Shown here one piece after another: positions 26,806 to 36,702 of a stretch of DNA of 64,000 nucleotides (the stretch's first letter is position 1; each line of letters opens with the position of its first letter). The stretch is from Pacificoceanicola onchidii (GTDB lineage Bacteria; Pseudomonadota; Alphaproteobacteria; Rhodobacterales; Rhodobacteraceae). The notes under the pieces are model-generated. The model was not told the origin of the DNA, did no database searches, and worked only from the letters and a program-made list of their open reading frames with translations. Where the stretch lies: NCBI RefSeq assembly GCF_004804335.1, contig NZ_SRXY01000001.1, positions 620,001 to 684,000 on the forward strand, given 5' to 3'. Both the position numbers and the translations under genes were made by a program.

Positions 26806-27213
26806 ATGGCGGGGCGTGGATCGACCAATGAAAAGGCCGCCCCGGTTAAATCCGAGGCGGCCCTTTTGCCTTTGCAAGTCTTGCAGAAACGCAGTGATTT
26901 TCTCAAGGCGGCCCGCGCCGGCCGCGCCCCCTGCCCGGCTTTTCTGCTTCAGGCCCGTCAACGACGCGCCGGCGAGGCGGATGGTGTACGTGTCGGCTTC
27001 ACCTGCTCCAAGAAAGTTGGCAACGCCGTCGCCCGCAACCGCGCCAAGCGCCGCCTGCGCGAAATCGCCCGTCTTGTCCTGCCAACCCTTGGCAAACCGG
27101 GTTGGGATTATGTCCTGATCGGACGCGCCGATCATACAGCAACGCGAGATTTCCATTCCATGCAAGAAGACCTGCGCCACGCCCTGGCCCGTGTCCACGC
27201 AGCGCGCAAGTGA
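26806..27213 (+). CDS. rnpA: ribonuclease P protein component
   Basis: 135 residues from the ATG chosen ([10 protein letters not shown]); the start is uncertain and a TTG at 26791 is possible. The RNR signature region [20 protein letters not shown] is intact. The protein binds the RNase P RNA to mature tRNA 5' ends. Its stop overlaps the yidD GTG (GTGA). Confidence 0.95.
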   Translation: MAGRGSTNEKAAPVKSEAALLPLQVLQKRSDFLKAARAGRAPCPAFLLQARQRRAGEADGVRVGFTCSKKVGNAVARNRAKRRLREIARLVLPTLGKPGWDYVLIGRADHTATRDFHSMQEDLRHALARVHAARK

Positions 27214-27431
27214 GTCCGCTCGCCCATATCGCCGCCGTACCGGTCAGGCTGTACCGCCTGTTTTTCTCGCCTTGGGTCGGCCACGGATGCCGATATCAGC
27301 CGACCTGTTCGGCCTATGCTTTGGAAGCGCTGGAAAAACACGGCGGGATCAAAGGCAGCTACCTCGCCATTCGGCGCATTCTGCGGTGTCATCCTCTCGG
27401 CGGATCGGGCGTCGACAACGTACCGGACTAA
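27210..27431 (+). CDS. yidD: membrane protein insertion efficiency factor YidD
   Basis: 73 residues starting at a GTG that overlaps the rnpA stop. It has the family core [20 protein letters not shown], then [19 protein letters not shown], including the conserved Cys residues. It is a small amphipathic inner-membrane-associated protein that helps YidC, which is encoded about 3.1 kb downstream. The 3' end overlaps the convergent gene by 4 bases. Confidence 0.95.
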   Translation: MSPLAHIAAVPVRLYRLFFSPWVGHGCRYQPTCSAYALEALEKHGGIKGSYLAIRRILRCHPLGGSGVDNVPD

Positions 27432-27808
27432 TCCCGCTTTTCCAGCTTCCAATAGGATTCGATGAACCGTTCCTTGCCGACCAGTTTCCAGGTCCCGGAA
27501 GCGCCGTTTGCCATCCTGACCTTTCCGGTGCTGCCCAGAGACGCCTCGTCGAAACCAACCTCCGGGACGAAGAGAACCGCGAGCGGCTTCCCGCCCTGCT
27601 GCGGCAACACATCCCCGAACAGCCCCAGTTCCTTGCCCTTCCAGAACGTCATGCCCACGTCCCGCCCCAGCACAGACGCCGGTTCCGCCGCCCAGACCGC
27701 CGGGCCTTCGAACCAGGGAATAGCGACGTAAACGCCCGCCTCACCTTTCGGGGTCTCCAAAATGAACCGAAACCGGGATTCGTCTTTTGGACTGTCATTT
27801 CTGGTCAT
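27428..27808 (-). CDS. conserved-looking protein of unknown function
   Basis: 126 residues, soluble, no signal peptide or helix. I do not recognise the family. Seen: an acidic/basic mix beginning [19 protein letters not shown], a central [20 protein letters not shown], and a C-terminal [21 protein letters not shown] precedes the ATG. It lies convergent with yidD and divergent from ttcA, breaking the usual yidD-yidC run. Confidence 0.7.
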   Translation of the reverse strand: MTRNDSPKDESRFRFILETPKGEAGVYVAIPWFEGPAVWAAEPASVLGRDVGMTFWKGKELGLFGDVLPQQGGKPLAVLFVPEVGFDEASLGSTGKVRMANGASGTWKLVGKERFIESYWKLEKRD

Positions 27809-27904
27809 TTCCGCTCCCTCTTTTTCCACCTTACCCTGCAGTGAAGCGACCGCCTTGCCCATGATCCACCTCAAAGCCGCTTGTCGTACAAACAGCCTGA
27901 CTGT

Positions 27905-28777
27905 ATGCCCGGCCCCATGCTTGATGACGCCGACGACATTCACCCGCTGTTCCACGGAGCCCCCAAGAGCACGGAGTTCAAGAAACTGCGCAAGCGGCTT
28001 GTTCAGAACGTGCGCGAGGCGGTCGAGCAATACGGCATGGTCGAGCCGCGCAGCGACGGCAGCACGCCCAAATGGCTTGTGTGCCTGTCCGGCGGCAAGG
28101 ACAGCTACACGCTTCTGGCGATCCTCCACGAGTTGAAGTGGCGTGGATTGCTGCCGGTTGACCTGCTCGCCTGCAACCTGGATCAGGGACAGCCGGGTTT
28201 TCCCGCGACGGTGCTGCCAGAGTTTCTTGAAAAAATGGGTGTGCCCAACCGGATCGAGTATCAGGACACCTATTCCATTGTCATGGATAAGGTCCCGGAG
28301 GGGCGCACGTTTTGCGCGCTTTGCTCCCGCTTGCGCCGCGGCAACCTGTATCGAATCGCCCGGGAAGAAGGGTGTAGTGCGGTCGTATTGGGCCATCATC
28401 GCGACGATATTCTTGAGACCTTTTTCATGAACCTTTTTCATGGCGGGCGGCTGGCAACGATGCCCCCGAAACTGGTCAATGAAGAGGGCGATCTCTTTGT
28501 ATATCGCCCGCTGGCGCATGTGGCCGAAGCCGATTGTGAGCGGTTTGCCACAGGTATGAATTACCCGATCATACCTTGTGACCTGTGCGGAAGTCAGGAC
28601 GGATTGCAAAGGCAACAGGTCAAGCAAATCCTTGATTTATGGGAGAAAAATAGCCCAGGGCGGCGACAGGTGATGTTCCGCTCGCTAATGAATATCCGTC
28701 CGTCTCACATGCTTGACCCCAAGCTTTTCGATTTTGCCGGCCTCATGCGATCCGGCAAAGACAAGAATTTGCCGTAA
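27905..28777 (+). CDS. ttcA: tRNA 2-thiocytidine(32) synthetase TtcA
   Basis: 290 residues from MPGPMLDD; a TTG 24 bases earlier and an ATG 12 bases later are alternatives. The PP-loop is SGGKDS (62-67). CALC (Cys137, Cys140) and a later CDLCG give the Fe-S ligands of the TtcA family. [19 protein letters not shown] is also diagnostic. It thiolates C32 of certain tRNAs using ATP and a sulfur donor. Confidence 0.95.
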   Translation: MPGPMLDDADDIHPLFHGAPKSTEFKKLRKRLVQNVREAVEQYGMVEPRSDGSTPKWLVCLSGGKDSYTLLAILHELKWRGLLPVDLLACNLDQGQPGFPATVLPEFLEKMGVPNRIEYQDTYSIVMDKVPEGRTFCALCSRLRRGNLYRIAREEGCSAVVLGHHRDDILETFFMNLFHGGRLATMPPKLVNEEGDLFVYRPLAHVAEADCERFATGMNYPIIPCDLCGSQDGLQRQQVKQILDLWEKNSPGRRQVMFRSLMNIRPSHMLDPKLFDFAGLMRSGKDKNLP

Positions 28778-28852
28778 ATCCTTCTGCGGCGTTAAGAACC
28801 GGGTTACTCATTTCACCTAGTTTCCGTTCCAATGCACTGGAAAGGAAACCGT

Positions 28853-30400
28853 ATGAAGGCCGCGTGGAAAGCACACGTCAGCAATATGCGCATTGCCCTG
28901 CGCAGGAGCCTCTATGGCCCGCAGGCACTCGCCTTTCTGCCCGCCGCTGCCTTGGCATCGTTCTGGCTGGGTGGGGAGCCGTTGTTGTTGATCACAGCAC
29001 TCGGTCTTCCGCTCCTCTATTTTCTGTCTGGCGGTTTCCCCGTGACACCCGGTATTGCGAACCCCAGCGAAGGACAACGTGACCTTGTCAGCGGTGCCGA
29101 CGCGGTTGCTATGGCAAACGAAGGACTGCAGACAGCACAAACAGCCCGCCTCGCAACCGCTTGTATTCTCGTGGAAATTGACGGTTTGGAAGAAATTGCA
29201 GATCGGTCCGGCAAGAATACTATCGATACCGTAAGGGATCTGACGCTTACTAGACTGCGGAACACGTTGCGCCGCGACGACCGAGCGGTTCGGATCAGCG
29301 ACAACCGCTTCATGGCCCTTCTGTCCCCGTCCGTTCGCCTTGATCTCGAAGCTTTGCTGCAACTGGCAACACGGATTCAATCGTCGCTCGAAGAACCCGC
29401 CACAGTGGACAACGCCATGCGCTACCTTTCCGCCTCCATCGGGTTTTGCGGCAGTCCCAGACTCAAACCCGGCGCCAAGGGCGAAGAGCTTATCGAGGCG
29501 GCCCAAATCGCCCTGTCCGAGGCATTGGCGAACGGTCCATCCGCGATCAGGGCTTGGTCCGACAGCATGCGCGCAGCGCATACCGCGCAAAAATCTCTTC
29601 AAAGCGAAGTCGACAAAGCTTTGGACAATGGTCAGATTCAACCGTGGTTTCAGCCGCAGGTGTGCACATCTACCGGCGCGATCAGCGGAGTCGAAGCGCT
29701 CGCTCGCTGGATTCATCCCGATCGTGGAATCGTCCCTCCTGCTCAGTTTCTGCGATGCCTCGAAGATTCCGGTAAGATGGACCGCCTGAACGAGGTCATT
29801 CTGCAACACAGCATGACGGCTTTGCGGAGCTGGGATCAGGCCGGGTTGGACATTCCCCGGGTCAGCGTGAACTTTTCCGAAACAGAACTGCGTGATCCGC
29901 GTTTGGCGGAACGTATCCAGTGGGAAATGGACCGGTTTGGGCTGACCCCACACAGGCTCGGCATCGAGGTTCTGGAAACCGTCATCGCCAGTTCGCCAGA
30001 AGGAATCGTCGCCCGGAACATTGTCGAGCTCGGCAATCTGGGGTGTCACATCGATCTCGACGACTTTGGAACGGGTCATGCCTCGATTGCTGCGCTCCGC
30101 CGGTTCAAGGTGCACAGGCTGAAAATCGACCGCAGCTTCGTGAGCCGCATTGACCGAGACGAGGATCAGCACCGGATGCTCGCAGCCATTCTCGGCATGG
30201 CGGACAGGCTGGGCTTGGAAACCCTGGCTGAAGGCGTGGAAAGCGTCGGCGAGCACGCGCTTTTGTCACAACTAGGCTGTGACCACGTTCAAGGTTTTGG
30301 CATAGCCCGGCCAATGCCCACTGACCAGATCGTCTCTTGGGCCCGCGAGTATTCCGAAAAAATCGCAGAAGCGCAAAGCCTCGGGCGTCGGTCCGGCTAA
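28853..30400 (+). CDS. EAL-domain c-di-GMP phosphodiesterase with degenerate GGDEF
   Basis: 515 residues; the ATG at 28853 has AAGGA just upstream. A membrane hairpin spans about 27-62. The GGDEF-like domain (about 95-240) is degenerate: the signature position reads SDNRF, so no cyclase activity is expected. The EAL domain (about 252-500) keeps its catalytic set: EAL at 281-283, Asn340, Glu372, Asp403/Asp404 in DDFGTG, Lys424, Glu460 and Gln480. It should degrade c-di-GMP and so favour release from surfaces. It is not linked to the adhesin operon. Confidence 0.9.
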   Translation: MKAAWKAHVSNMRIALRRSLYGPQALAFLPAAALASFWLGGEPLLLITALGLPLLYFLSGGFPVTPGIANPSEGQRDLVSGADAVAMANEGLQTAQTARLATACILVEIDGLEEIADRSGKNTIDTVRDLTLTRLRNTLRRDDRAVRISDNRFMALLSPSVRLDLEALLQLATRIQSSLEEPATVDNAMRYLSASIGFCGSPRLKPGAKGEELIEAAQIALSEALANGPSAIRAWSDSMRAAHTAQKSLQSEVDKALDNGQIQPWFQPQVCTSTGAISGVEALARWIHPDRGIVPPAQFLRCLEDSGKMDRLNEVILQHSMTALRSWDQAGLDIPRVSVNFSETELRDPRLAERIQWEMDRFGLTPHRLGIEVLETVIASSPEGIVARNIVELGNLGCHIDLDDFGTGHASIAALRRFKVHRLKIDRSFVSRIDRDEDQHRMLAAILGMADRLGLETLAEGVESVGEHALLSQLGCDHVQGFGIARPMPTDQIVSWAREYSEKIAEAQSLGRRSG

Positions 30401-30533
30401 TCACGAAATCCTTGCTCCAAAGAACGCGGGAAAACGCTTGAATCAGGCCATTTCCCGCGATTCCGCTTGACCTTTTGCCCCGGGAACGGTTGAACCCCGC
30501 CAGTATTTCGGAAAGTCAAAGGCGGCCCGCTCC

Positions 30534-32348
30534 ATGGACGATCAGAACAAGAACCTCATCCTTGCCACGGCGCTCAGCTTCGCGGTGATTTTGGTCTGGT
30601 TTCTTCTCTTCCCGCCACCTGAGCAGGCATTGGAAGACCCCAACGCTCCGGTCGCTTCGGAAGTTGCCGAGCAGAGCGTTGCCTCCGACGTGGCCAGCGC
30701 GCCGACAGTTGCCGATGGAACGCCGCCGGCCAGCAGCGAGGCTGCCGCTTCCGAAACTCCGGATGCGCCGCGTCTGCCGCTCGACACAACACGTCTTGAG
30801 GGCTCTATTTCACTCACGGGCGGCCGCATCGACGATCTGCGCCTTAAAGACTACCACGTTTCGCTCGAAGACGGCGCACCGATTGTTCAGGTGCTCGACC
30901 CCGTTGGTAGCGAAGCGCCCTACTACGCGCTTTATGGGTGGGCACCCGGATCCGGCCTCGGCCTCGGCGATGTGCCCGGAGCCAACACCGAATGGCGCGT
31001 TGAATCCGGCGATACCCTTTCGGTTGATGCACCGGTCACGCTTGTTTGGGAAAGCCCTGCAGGCCTAACTTTCCGTAGAACGATCGCCATCGACGAGAAC
31101 TTCATGTTCACGGTGACGCAGTCCGTTGAAAACGCGGGTGGTGATGCAGTTTCGCTCGCGCCCTATGGGATCCTGGCTCGACACGGCGAACCGGCCGAAC
31201 TCAAGAATTTCTTCATTCTCCATGAAGGCGTGGTTGGCATGGCCGACGGCACTCTTGCCGAAATCGACTACGGCGATATGACGGATTTCTCGGTTGTTGC
31301 GAGCGAAGGCGCGCGAGCCGAGGTGACCCAGGTTGCCGAAAACGGCTGGATCGGCTTCACCGACCATTACTGGATGTCCATCCTTGTCCCGGCCCCCGGT
31401 CAGGCGTTCAAACAGGTTGCGAAATACGACGACCGCCGGGACATCTACCAGACCGAAACCGTGCTCCCGACCGTACAACTCGGTGCCGGTGAAACGACAT
31501 CGGTTACAACGCAGCTATTCGCCGGTGCAAAGGAATGGGAGACCATTCGCGAATACCAAACCGCAGGCGTTGAAGGCTTCATCGATTCCATCGACTGGGG
31601 CTGGTTCTTCTTCCTGACCAAGCCGATCTTCGCCGTCCTGCACTGGCTGAACGCGTTTATCGGCAACATGGGATGGGCGATCATCGGCCTGACTCTCTTC
31701 ATCAAGGCGCTGCTCTTCCCGCTGGCTTACAAATCCTACGTCTCCATGGCGAAGATGAAGGAACTGCAGCCGGAGATGGAAAAGATCAAGGAGCGCACCG
31801 GTGAAGACCGGCAAAAACTGCAACAGGAGATGATGGCGCTCTACAAAAAGGAGAAGGTCAACCCTGCCGCAGGCTGTCTGCCGATCCTGCTGCAGATCCC
31901 GATTTTCTTCAGCCTCTACAAGGTGATCTTCGTCACGCTTGAGCTGCGCCATGCGCCGTTCTTCGGCCCGTTCCAGGACCTGAGCGCTCCGGACCCGACA
32001 AGTATCTTTAACTTCTACGGCCTGTTGCCTTGGGCGGCACCTGAGCCGACCTCCATCATGGCGCTGATCTTCATCGGTATTCTGCCGCTTCTGCTCGGTA
32101 TCTCCATGTATCTACAGCAAAAACTGAACCCCGCCCCGACGGATCCGACGCAGAAGATGATCTTTGCCTGGATGCCATGGGTCTTCATGTTCATGCTTGG
32201 CGGGTTTGCCTCCGGCCTCGTGGTGTACTGGATCGCGAACAACACGATCACCTTCACGCAGCAGTACCTGATCATGCGCAGCCAAGGCTACAAACCTGAT
32301 CTTCTGGGGAATATCACCGGCAAACCGAAGGATCCCGAGAAGAAATGA
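30534..32348 (+). CDS. yidC: membrane protein insertase YidC
   Basis: 604 residues. The first helix is at about 8-26; a Pro/Ala/Glu-rich linker and the large periplasmic P1 domain (about 65-345) follow; the conserved five-helix core is at about 355-590. The core contains the hydrophilic-groove region (INPAAGCLPILLQIP-like, seen here as KVNPAAGCLPILLQIPIFFS). It inserts Sec-dependent and Sec-independent membrane proteins. The stop overlaps the MOSC gene start (ATGA). Confidence 0.97.
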   Translation: MDDQNKNLILATALSFAVILVWFLLFPPPEQALEDPNAPVASEVAEQSVASDVASAPTVADGTPPASSEAAASETPDAPRLPLDTTRLEGSISLTGGRIDDLRLKDYHVSLEDGAPIVQVLDPVGSEAPYYALYGWAPGSGLGLGDVPGANTEWRVESGDTLSVDAPVTLVWESPAGLTFRRTIAIDENFMFTVTQSVENAGGDAVSLAPYGILARHGEPAELKNFFILHEGVVGMADGTLAEIDYGDMTDFSVVASEGARAEVTQVAENGWIGFTDHYWMSILVPAPGQAFKQVAKYDDRRDIYQTETVLPTVQLGAGETTSVTTQLFAGAKEWETIREYQTAGVEGFIDSIDWGWFFFLTKPIFAVLHWLNAFIGNMGWAIIGLTLFIKALLFPLAYKSYVSMAKMKELQPEMEKIKERTGEDRQKLQQEMMALYKKEKVNPAAGCLPILLQIPIFFSLYKVIFVTLELRHAPFFGPFQDLSAPDPTSIFNFYGLLPWAAPEPTSIMALIFIGILPLLLGISMYLQQKLNPAPTDPTQKMIFAWMPWVFMFMLGGFASGLVVYWIANNTITFTQQYLIMRSQGYKPDLLGNITGKPKDPEKK

Positions 32349-33088
32349 CCCGCACCGTCACCGACCTGTATCGGTACCCAATCAAGAGCCACGGATGCGA
32401 ATCCGTGGCTCAGGTACTTCTTGAGGCAGGCAAAATGCTTCCATGGGACCGGATATGGGCCGTGGCGCATGAGAAGTCCGAAGCCGATGGGGCAACCTGG
32501 GTGCCGTGCCAGAATTTCTCGATCGGTTCCAAAACCGCGGAGCTCGGCGCGATATCCTCTCGGCTCGACGAAAACACGAGCCAAGTGACGCTTTCGCACC
32601 CCAAACGGGACGACCTGACCTTCAGCCCGGACACCGAAGGCGACAAGTTGATTGCCTGGACCATGGGACTGGTTCCGGAACACCGCGCACAACCAGCACG
32701 CGTCGTGCGGGCGCGGACTGATGCTTTCTCGGACAGCGACTTTCAGAGCGTAACCCTGTGCAACCTTGCTTCACACCGGGCCGTCGAAGACAAATTAGGC
32801 CATACGCTGTCCCGCCAGCGCTGGCGTGGAAACATCTGGTTCGAAGGCGAAACAGCCTGGGAAGAATTCGATTGGCTCGACCGCGACGTTCAAATCGGTG
32901 AGGCTGTTCTACGTGTCCGTGAACGCACGGACCGCTGTCTTGCCACCCACAACAATCCTGAGACGGGGCAGCGCGATGCGCATGTTCTTGGCACGCTGGA
33001 TCGTTTTGGACACCGGGACTTCTCGGTGCGGGCCGAAGTGATCAAGGGCGGGTGTGTCTGCCCCGGAGATAAGGTAACGCCGCTATGA
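32345..33088 (+). CDS. MOSC-domain protein
   Basis: 247 residues: an N-terminal MOSC beta-barrel (YRYPIKSHGCESV at about 10-22) and a C-terminal MOSC domain with RCLATHNNPETG, where the Cys is the likely molybdenum/sulfur ligand. Related proteins reduce N-hydroxylated compounds or carry sulfur for molybdenum cofactor. It is translationally coupled at both ends, to yidC and engB. Confidence 0.9.
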   Translation: MTRTVTDLYRYPIKSHGCESVAQVLLEAGKMLPWDRIWAVAHEKSEADGATWVPCQNFSIGSKTAELGAISSRLDENTSQVTLSHPKRDDLTFSPDTEGDKLIAWTMGLVPEHRAQPARVVRARTDAFSDSDFQSVTLCNLASHRAVEDKLGHTLSRQRWRGNIWFEGETAWEEFDWLDRDVQIGEAVLRVRERTDRCLATHNNPETGQRDAHVLGTLDRFGHRDFSVRAEVIKGGCVCPGDKVTPL

Positions 33089-33738
33089 TCTCTCTTCCAT
33101 TTCCACTGGCCGAAGAGCCGGAGCCGCAACAGGTCGAGGCCGCGCGCAAGCTTTTTGCCGGTGAAGTCGACTTCCTCAAAGGTGTCGTCGGGATGCAGCA
33201 CCTGCCCCCCGATGATCGCATCGAGGTTTGTTTTGCCGGGCGGTCCAACGTTGGAAAATCCAGTTTGATCAACGCGCTGGCCGGCCGCAAGGGGCTCGCT
33301 AGGGCGTCCAACACACCGGGCCGCACCCAGGAAATCAACTTCTTCACTCTGGGGGAAGAACGCTACCTGGTTGACCTGCCCGGGTATGGCTACGCCAATG
33401 CGCCTGTGGCGGTTGTCGAAAAATGGCAGCGCCTGCTCAAGCAATACCTGTCCGGGCGCGCCAACCTGCGCCGTGCCTTTGTCCTGATTGACCATCGCCA
33501 TGGCGTCAAAGCCGTGGACGATGAAATCATGACCCTGCTCGATCGCGCCGCTGTGACGTTTCAGGTGGTGGTGACCAAGGCAGACAAGGTGAAGGAGAAG
33601 GATCGCGGTAAGGTGTTGGACCAGATCCGCGAGAAGCTCTCAAAACACCCTGCAGCATTCCCGGAACTGATCGTGACCAGCAGTGAGAAAGGTTGGGGCC
33701 TGCCGACCTTGCGTAGCATTATCGCCGGGTTGCCCTGA
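33085..33738 (+). CDS. engB: ribosome biogenesis GTPase EngB/YsxC
   Basis: 217 residues. P-loop [10 protein letters not shown]2 TPGRTQ, G3 DLPGYG, G4 TKADKVK and a G5-like SSEKGWG are all present. It assists large-subunit assembly. ATGA overlaps the MOSC stop. Confidence 0.96.
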   Translation: MISLPFPLAEEPEPQQVEAARKLFAGEVDFLKGVVGMQHLPPDDRIEVCFAGRSNVGKSSLINALAGRKGLARASNTPGRTQEINFFTLGEERYLVDLPGYGYANAPVAVVEKWQRLLKQYLSGRANLRRAFVLIDHRHGVKAVDDEIMTLLDRAAVTFQVVVTKADKVKEKDRGKVLDQIREKLSKHPAAFPELIVTSSEKGWGLPTLRSIIAGLP

Positions 33739-33785
33739 GCCGTTCACCGGGGCAAAGTCAGATCCGATCCTCGCAGGGATACTCC

Positions 33786-34673
33786 ATGAGAAAGCAGAAC
33801 ATGAACCACGACTGGATTGCCACCGCCCGGACGCTGTCCGAGGCGCTTCCTTACCTGCAACGCTACACCGGCGCGATTGTCGTCGTGAAATTTGGCGGCA
33901 ATGCCATGGGCGATGCGGATGCGATGGCGGAGTTCGCCCGTGATATCGTCCTGATGCGACAGGTTGGCGTGAACCCGGTTGTGGTGCATGGTGGCGGGCC
34001 GATGATCAACGATCTGCTGAAGCGTCTGAACATCGAATCGCGGTTTGTGCGCGGCAAACGCGTGACGGATCAGGCCACGGTGGAGGTGGTCGAGATGGTT
34101 CTGACCGGCCTTGTGAACAAACGCATTGTTCAGGCGATCATGGATCAGGGCGGACGCGCGGTTGGCCTGTCCGGCAAGGATGATGATCTGATCGTTTGCG
34201 AGGCGGACGATCCGGAACTGGGCTTTGTCGGCAAGCCGGTCGAGATGAACGTGCAAGTTCTGCGCGATCTGTTTGATGCCGGGATCATTCCGGTCGTCGC
34301 ACCGGTCGCGACTGGCACCAACGAAAACGAGACCTTCAACGTGAATGGCGACACAGCCGCGGGCGCGCTGGCGGGGGCGCTTAAGGCCGATCGCCTGCTG
34401 CTTTTGACGGACGTCAAAGGCGTCAAGAACGCGGGCGGCGAAGTTGTTACGGAACTGACCCCGGACGAAGTGCGCCGCATGACGGAAGAAGGCACAATCG
34501 CTGGCGGCATGATCCCAAAGACGGAAACTGCGCTCAAGGCCATCGAGGAAGGCGTGCGCGGCGTTGTCATCATTGACGGGCGCGTATCGAACGCCTGCTT
34601 GCTGGAACTCTTTACAGAGCATGGCTCCGGCTCGCTGATCCGCAAACCAGACTTGCCGCCGCGGGCCTCTTGA
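33786..34673 (+). CDS. argB: acetylglutamate kinase
   Basis: 295 residues. It phosphorylates N-acetylglutamate in arginine synthesis. Seen: [11 protein letters not shown] (phosphate binding), [12 protein letters not shown], and the arginine-sensitive-type C-terminus ending RKPDLPP. AGGGAT lies before the ATG. An internal ATG (MNHDW) 15 bases on is also possible. The stop overlaps the next TTG (TTGA). Confidence 0.96.
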   Translation: MRKQNMNHDWIATARTLSEALPYLQRYTGAIVVVKFGGNAMGDADAMAEFARDIVLMRQVGVNPVVVHGGGPMINDLLKRLNIESRFVRGKRVTDQATVEVVEMVLTGLVNKRIVQAIMDQGGRAVGLSGKDDDLIVCEADDPELGFVGKPVEMNVQVLRDLFDAGIIPVVAPVATGTNENETFNVNGDTAAGALAGALKADRLLLLTDVKGVKNAGGEVVTELTPDEVRRMTEEGTIAGGMIPKTETALKAIEEGVRGVVIIDGRVSNACLLELFTEHGSGSLIRKPDLPPRAS

Positions 34674-35323
34674 CCACGCTGGAGCAGATCGAAAATGCCG
34701 CGCATGCCTTCGGCCTGTGCGTGCGGGGCCTGACCGCTCCAAAATCCGGAGACAGCGTGCCAGAAGGCACCGAGACCGTGGTGCTTCTGGGACCGGATGA
34801 GCCGGCGTTCTGGCGTCGTTTTGCGACGTCTGCAGAGTACTCCGACAACGCACCCGATCCGCTGGATCGCTGGTCTAAACGCATCATCACAGAGTTCGCC
34901 TCGGAATGGGGTGGAGTCGGGCTTTTCCCCTCTGATGGTCCGCCCTACCCACCCTTTTTCCGCTGGGCGCTGGACAGCGGACAGGCGTGGTCGTCGCCCG
35001 TGCAACTGTTGGTACAGGCTGAGGCAGGGCTGTTTGTCAGCTATCGCGGGGCCGTCGCATTGCCCTTCAAACTGAAGCCGCGGACACTCTCGGAATCCCC
35101 TTGCACAGACTGTCCGGCGCCCTGCACCACCGCCTGCCCTGCCGGCGCTCTGGGGCAGGATCAGGACTACGACATCCCGGCCTGCAAGGCGCATATGCGC
35201 TCTGCGGAAGGGGCGGGATGTGTTTCGGGATGCCTGGTGCGGCGCGCGTGCCCCGTCTCCCGTAATTTCCGCCGGGACCCTGCGCAATCGGCTTTTCACA
35301 TGGCGGCCTTTCTGGAAGAGTAG
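34670..35323 (+). CDS. iron-sulfur (2x4Fe-4S ferredoxin-like) protein
   Basis: 217 residues, starting at a TTG overlapping the argB stop. The N-terminal two-thirds is unfamiliar; the C-terminus (about 145-205) has [17 protein letters not shown] and a second cluster [15 protein letters not shown], a ferredoxin-fold arrangement like that of QueG-type reductases. No cobalamin domain is present, so it is not QueG itself. A redox role is inferred. Confidence 0.75.
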   Translation: MTTLEQIENAAHAFGLCVRGLTAPKSGDSVPEGTETVVLLGPDEPAFWRRFATSAEYSDNAPDPLDRWSKRIITEFASEWGGVGLFPSDGPPYPPFFRWALDSGQAWSSPVQLLVQAEAGLFVSYRGAVALPFKLKPRTLSESPCTDCPAPCTTACPAGALGQDQDYDIPACKAHMRSAEGAGCVSGCLVRRACPVSRNFRRDPAQSAFHMAAFLEE

Positions 35324-35327
35324 CGCC

Positions 35328-35819
35328 ATGAAACGCCTGATCCTGATGCGCCACGCCAAATCCGACTGGTCCTTCGATCTCGAGGACCACGCCCGCCCAT
35401 TGAATGCCCGTGGGCAACGGTCTGCCAAGGCTCTGGGAGACTGGCTCCACGAGAAAGGCTACGCGCCGGACCGTGTACTTTGCTCGGATGCGGCACGCAC
35501 AAAAGAAACACTCAAACGAAGCGCGCTCGACGCGCCCGTGAACTACCTCAGCGCGCTCTACAACGCAGCTCCGGCAACGATTCTCGATCTGTTGTTTGAT
35601 ACGACCAAGGGCGACACGGTCCTGGTGCTAGCGCACAACCCCGGGATCGGGATCCTGATGAGCAGCATCGTCAAATCACCGCCGAACCATCCGAAGTTCG
35701 ACTTCTGCCCAACCGGCGCGACACTGGTGGTGGATTTTGACATCGATCACTGGACGGAATTGCAACTTGGGTCCGGAAAGGTGGCCGATTACATCGTGCC
35801 GCGCGATCTCGTTGAATAA
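35328..35819 (+). CDS. SixA-like histidine phosphatase
   Basis: 163 residues from MKRLILMRHAKSDW. The RHA motif with catalytic His9 and the second catalytic His in VLAHNPGIGIL are clear, as in phosphohistidine phosphatase SixA. It could dephosphorylate a histidine phosphotransfer protein or a phosphosugar. It starts 4 bases after the Fe-S gene. Confidence 0.85.
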   Translation: MKRLILMRHAKSDWSFDLEDHARPLNARGQRSAKALGDWLHEKGYAPDRVLCSDAARTKETLKRSALDAPVNYLSALYNAAPATILDLLFDTTKGDTVLVLAHNPGIGILMSSIVKSPPNHPKFDFCPTGATLVVDFDIDHWTELQLGSGKVADYIVPRDLVE

Positions 35820-35836
35820 CGCCAGCCCATAATAAA

Positions 35837-35865
35837 AGCCCCCGAAGTTCTTCGGGGGCTTTCTC
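35837..35865. terminator. bidirectional intrinsic terminator
   Basis: AGCCCCCGAA (35837-35846) and TTCGGGGGCT (35851-35860) with a GTTC loop; T-rich on both sides (TTCTCTGTTT and, on the minus strand, TTTTATT). It separates the convergent phosphatase and aapP genes. Confidence 0.93.
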
Positions 35866-35869
35866 TGTT

Positions 35870-36655
35870 TCAGTGTCCGAGGATTTGGCTCAGGAAGAGC
35901 TTTGTCCGCTCGTTCTGAGGGTTGTTGAAGAACTCCTCAGGCTCGTTCTGTTCAACGATCTGGCCCTGGTCCATGAAGATCACGCGGTTCGCCACCTGAC
36001 GGGCAAAGCCCATCTCGTGGGTCACGCAGAGCATCGTCATGCCCTCCTCGGCGAGTTCAACCATGGTGTCGAGCACCTCTTTGATCATCTCCGGGTCAAG
36101 CGCCGAGGTCGGCTCGTCAAAGAGCATGATACGCGGCTTCATGCACAGCGAGCGGGCGATGGCCACACGCTGCTGCTGACCACCGGACAGCTGACCGGGG
36201 TACTTCAGCGCCTGATCCGGGATTTTCACCTTCTCAAGGAAGTGCATTGCCGTGGCTTCAGCTTCCTTCTTCGGGATCTTGCGCACCCAGATCGGCGCCA
36301 GAGTGCAGTTCTCAAGGATCGTCAGATGCGGGAAGAGGTTGAAGTGCTGGAAGCACATGCCGACCTCGGAGCGGATCTTGTCGATGTTCTTGATGTCCGA
36401 AGACAGCAGTGTGCCATCAACGGTGATCGCGCCCTTTTGGTGCTCTTCAAGCGCGTTGATGCAGCGGATCAACGTGGACTTACCGGAGCCGGACGGCCCC
36501 GCGATAACAATCCGCTCACCGCGATTAACGGTCAGATTGATGTCGCGCAGCACATGGAATGTGCCATACCACTTGTTCATGTTTTCGATGGTGATTGCGA
36601 TCTCATCCGAGACCGTCATTTCAACATTGTGCGTTTCGGGAAGAACGTCACTCAT
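35870..36655 (-). CDS. aapP: amino-acid ABC transporter ATPase
   Basis: 261 residues; the start MSDVLPET was chosen for the AGGAG upstream. Walker [10 protein letters not shown], signature LSGGQQQR, Walker B IMLFDEP and the H-loop VTHEMG are intact. It is the energising subunit of the polar amino-acid importer AapJQMP, last in the operon, and ends at a bidirectional terminator. Confidence 0.95.
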   Translation of the reverse strand: MSDVLPETHNVEMTVSDEIAITIENMNKWYGTFHVLRDINLTVNRGERIVIAGPSGSGKSTLIRCINALEEHQKGAITVDGTLLSSDIKNIDKIRSEVGMCFQHFNLFPHLTILENCTLAPIWVRKIPKKEAEATAMHFLEKVKIPDQALKYPGQLSGGQQQRVAIARSLCMKPRIMLFDEPTSALDPEMIKEVLDTMVELAEEGMTMLCVTHEMGFARQVANRVIFMDQGQIVEQNEPEEFFNNPQNERTKLFLSQILGH

Positions 36656-36702
36656 ATCTTCCACTCCTTTTCTTGCGCTACCGCTTTCGCTGCTTGAGCG
36701 CG

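Noticed and set aside
34670-35323. Epoxyqueuosine reductase QueG
   Set aside because: Only the Fe-S part is similar; length is 217 residues and the cobalamin-binding domain is missing.
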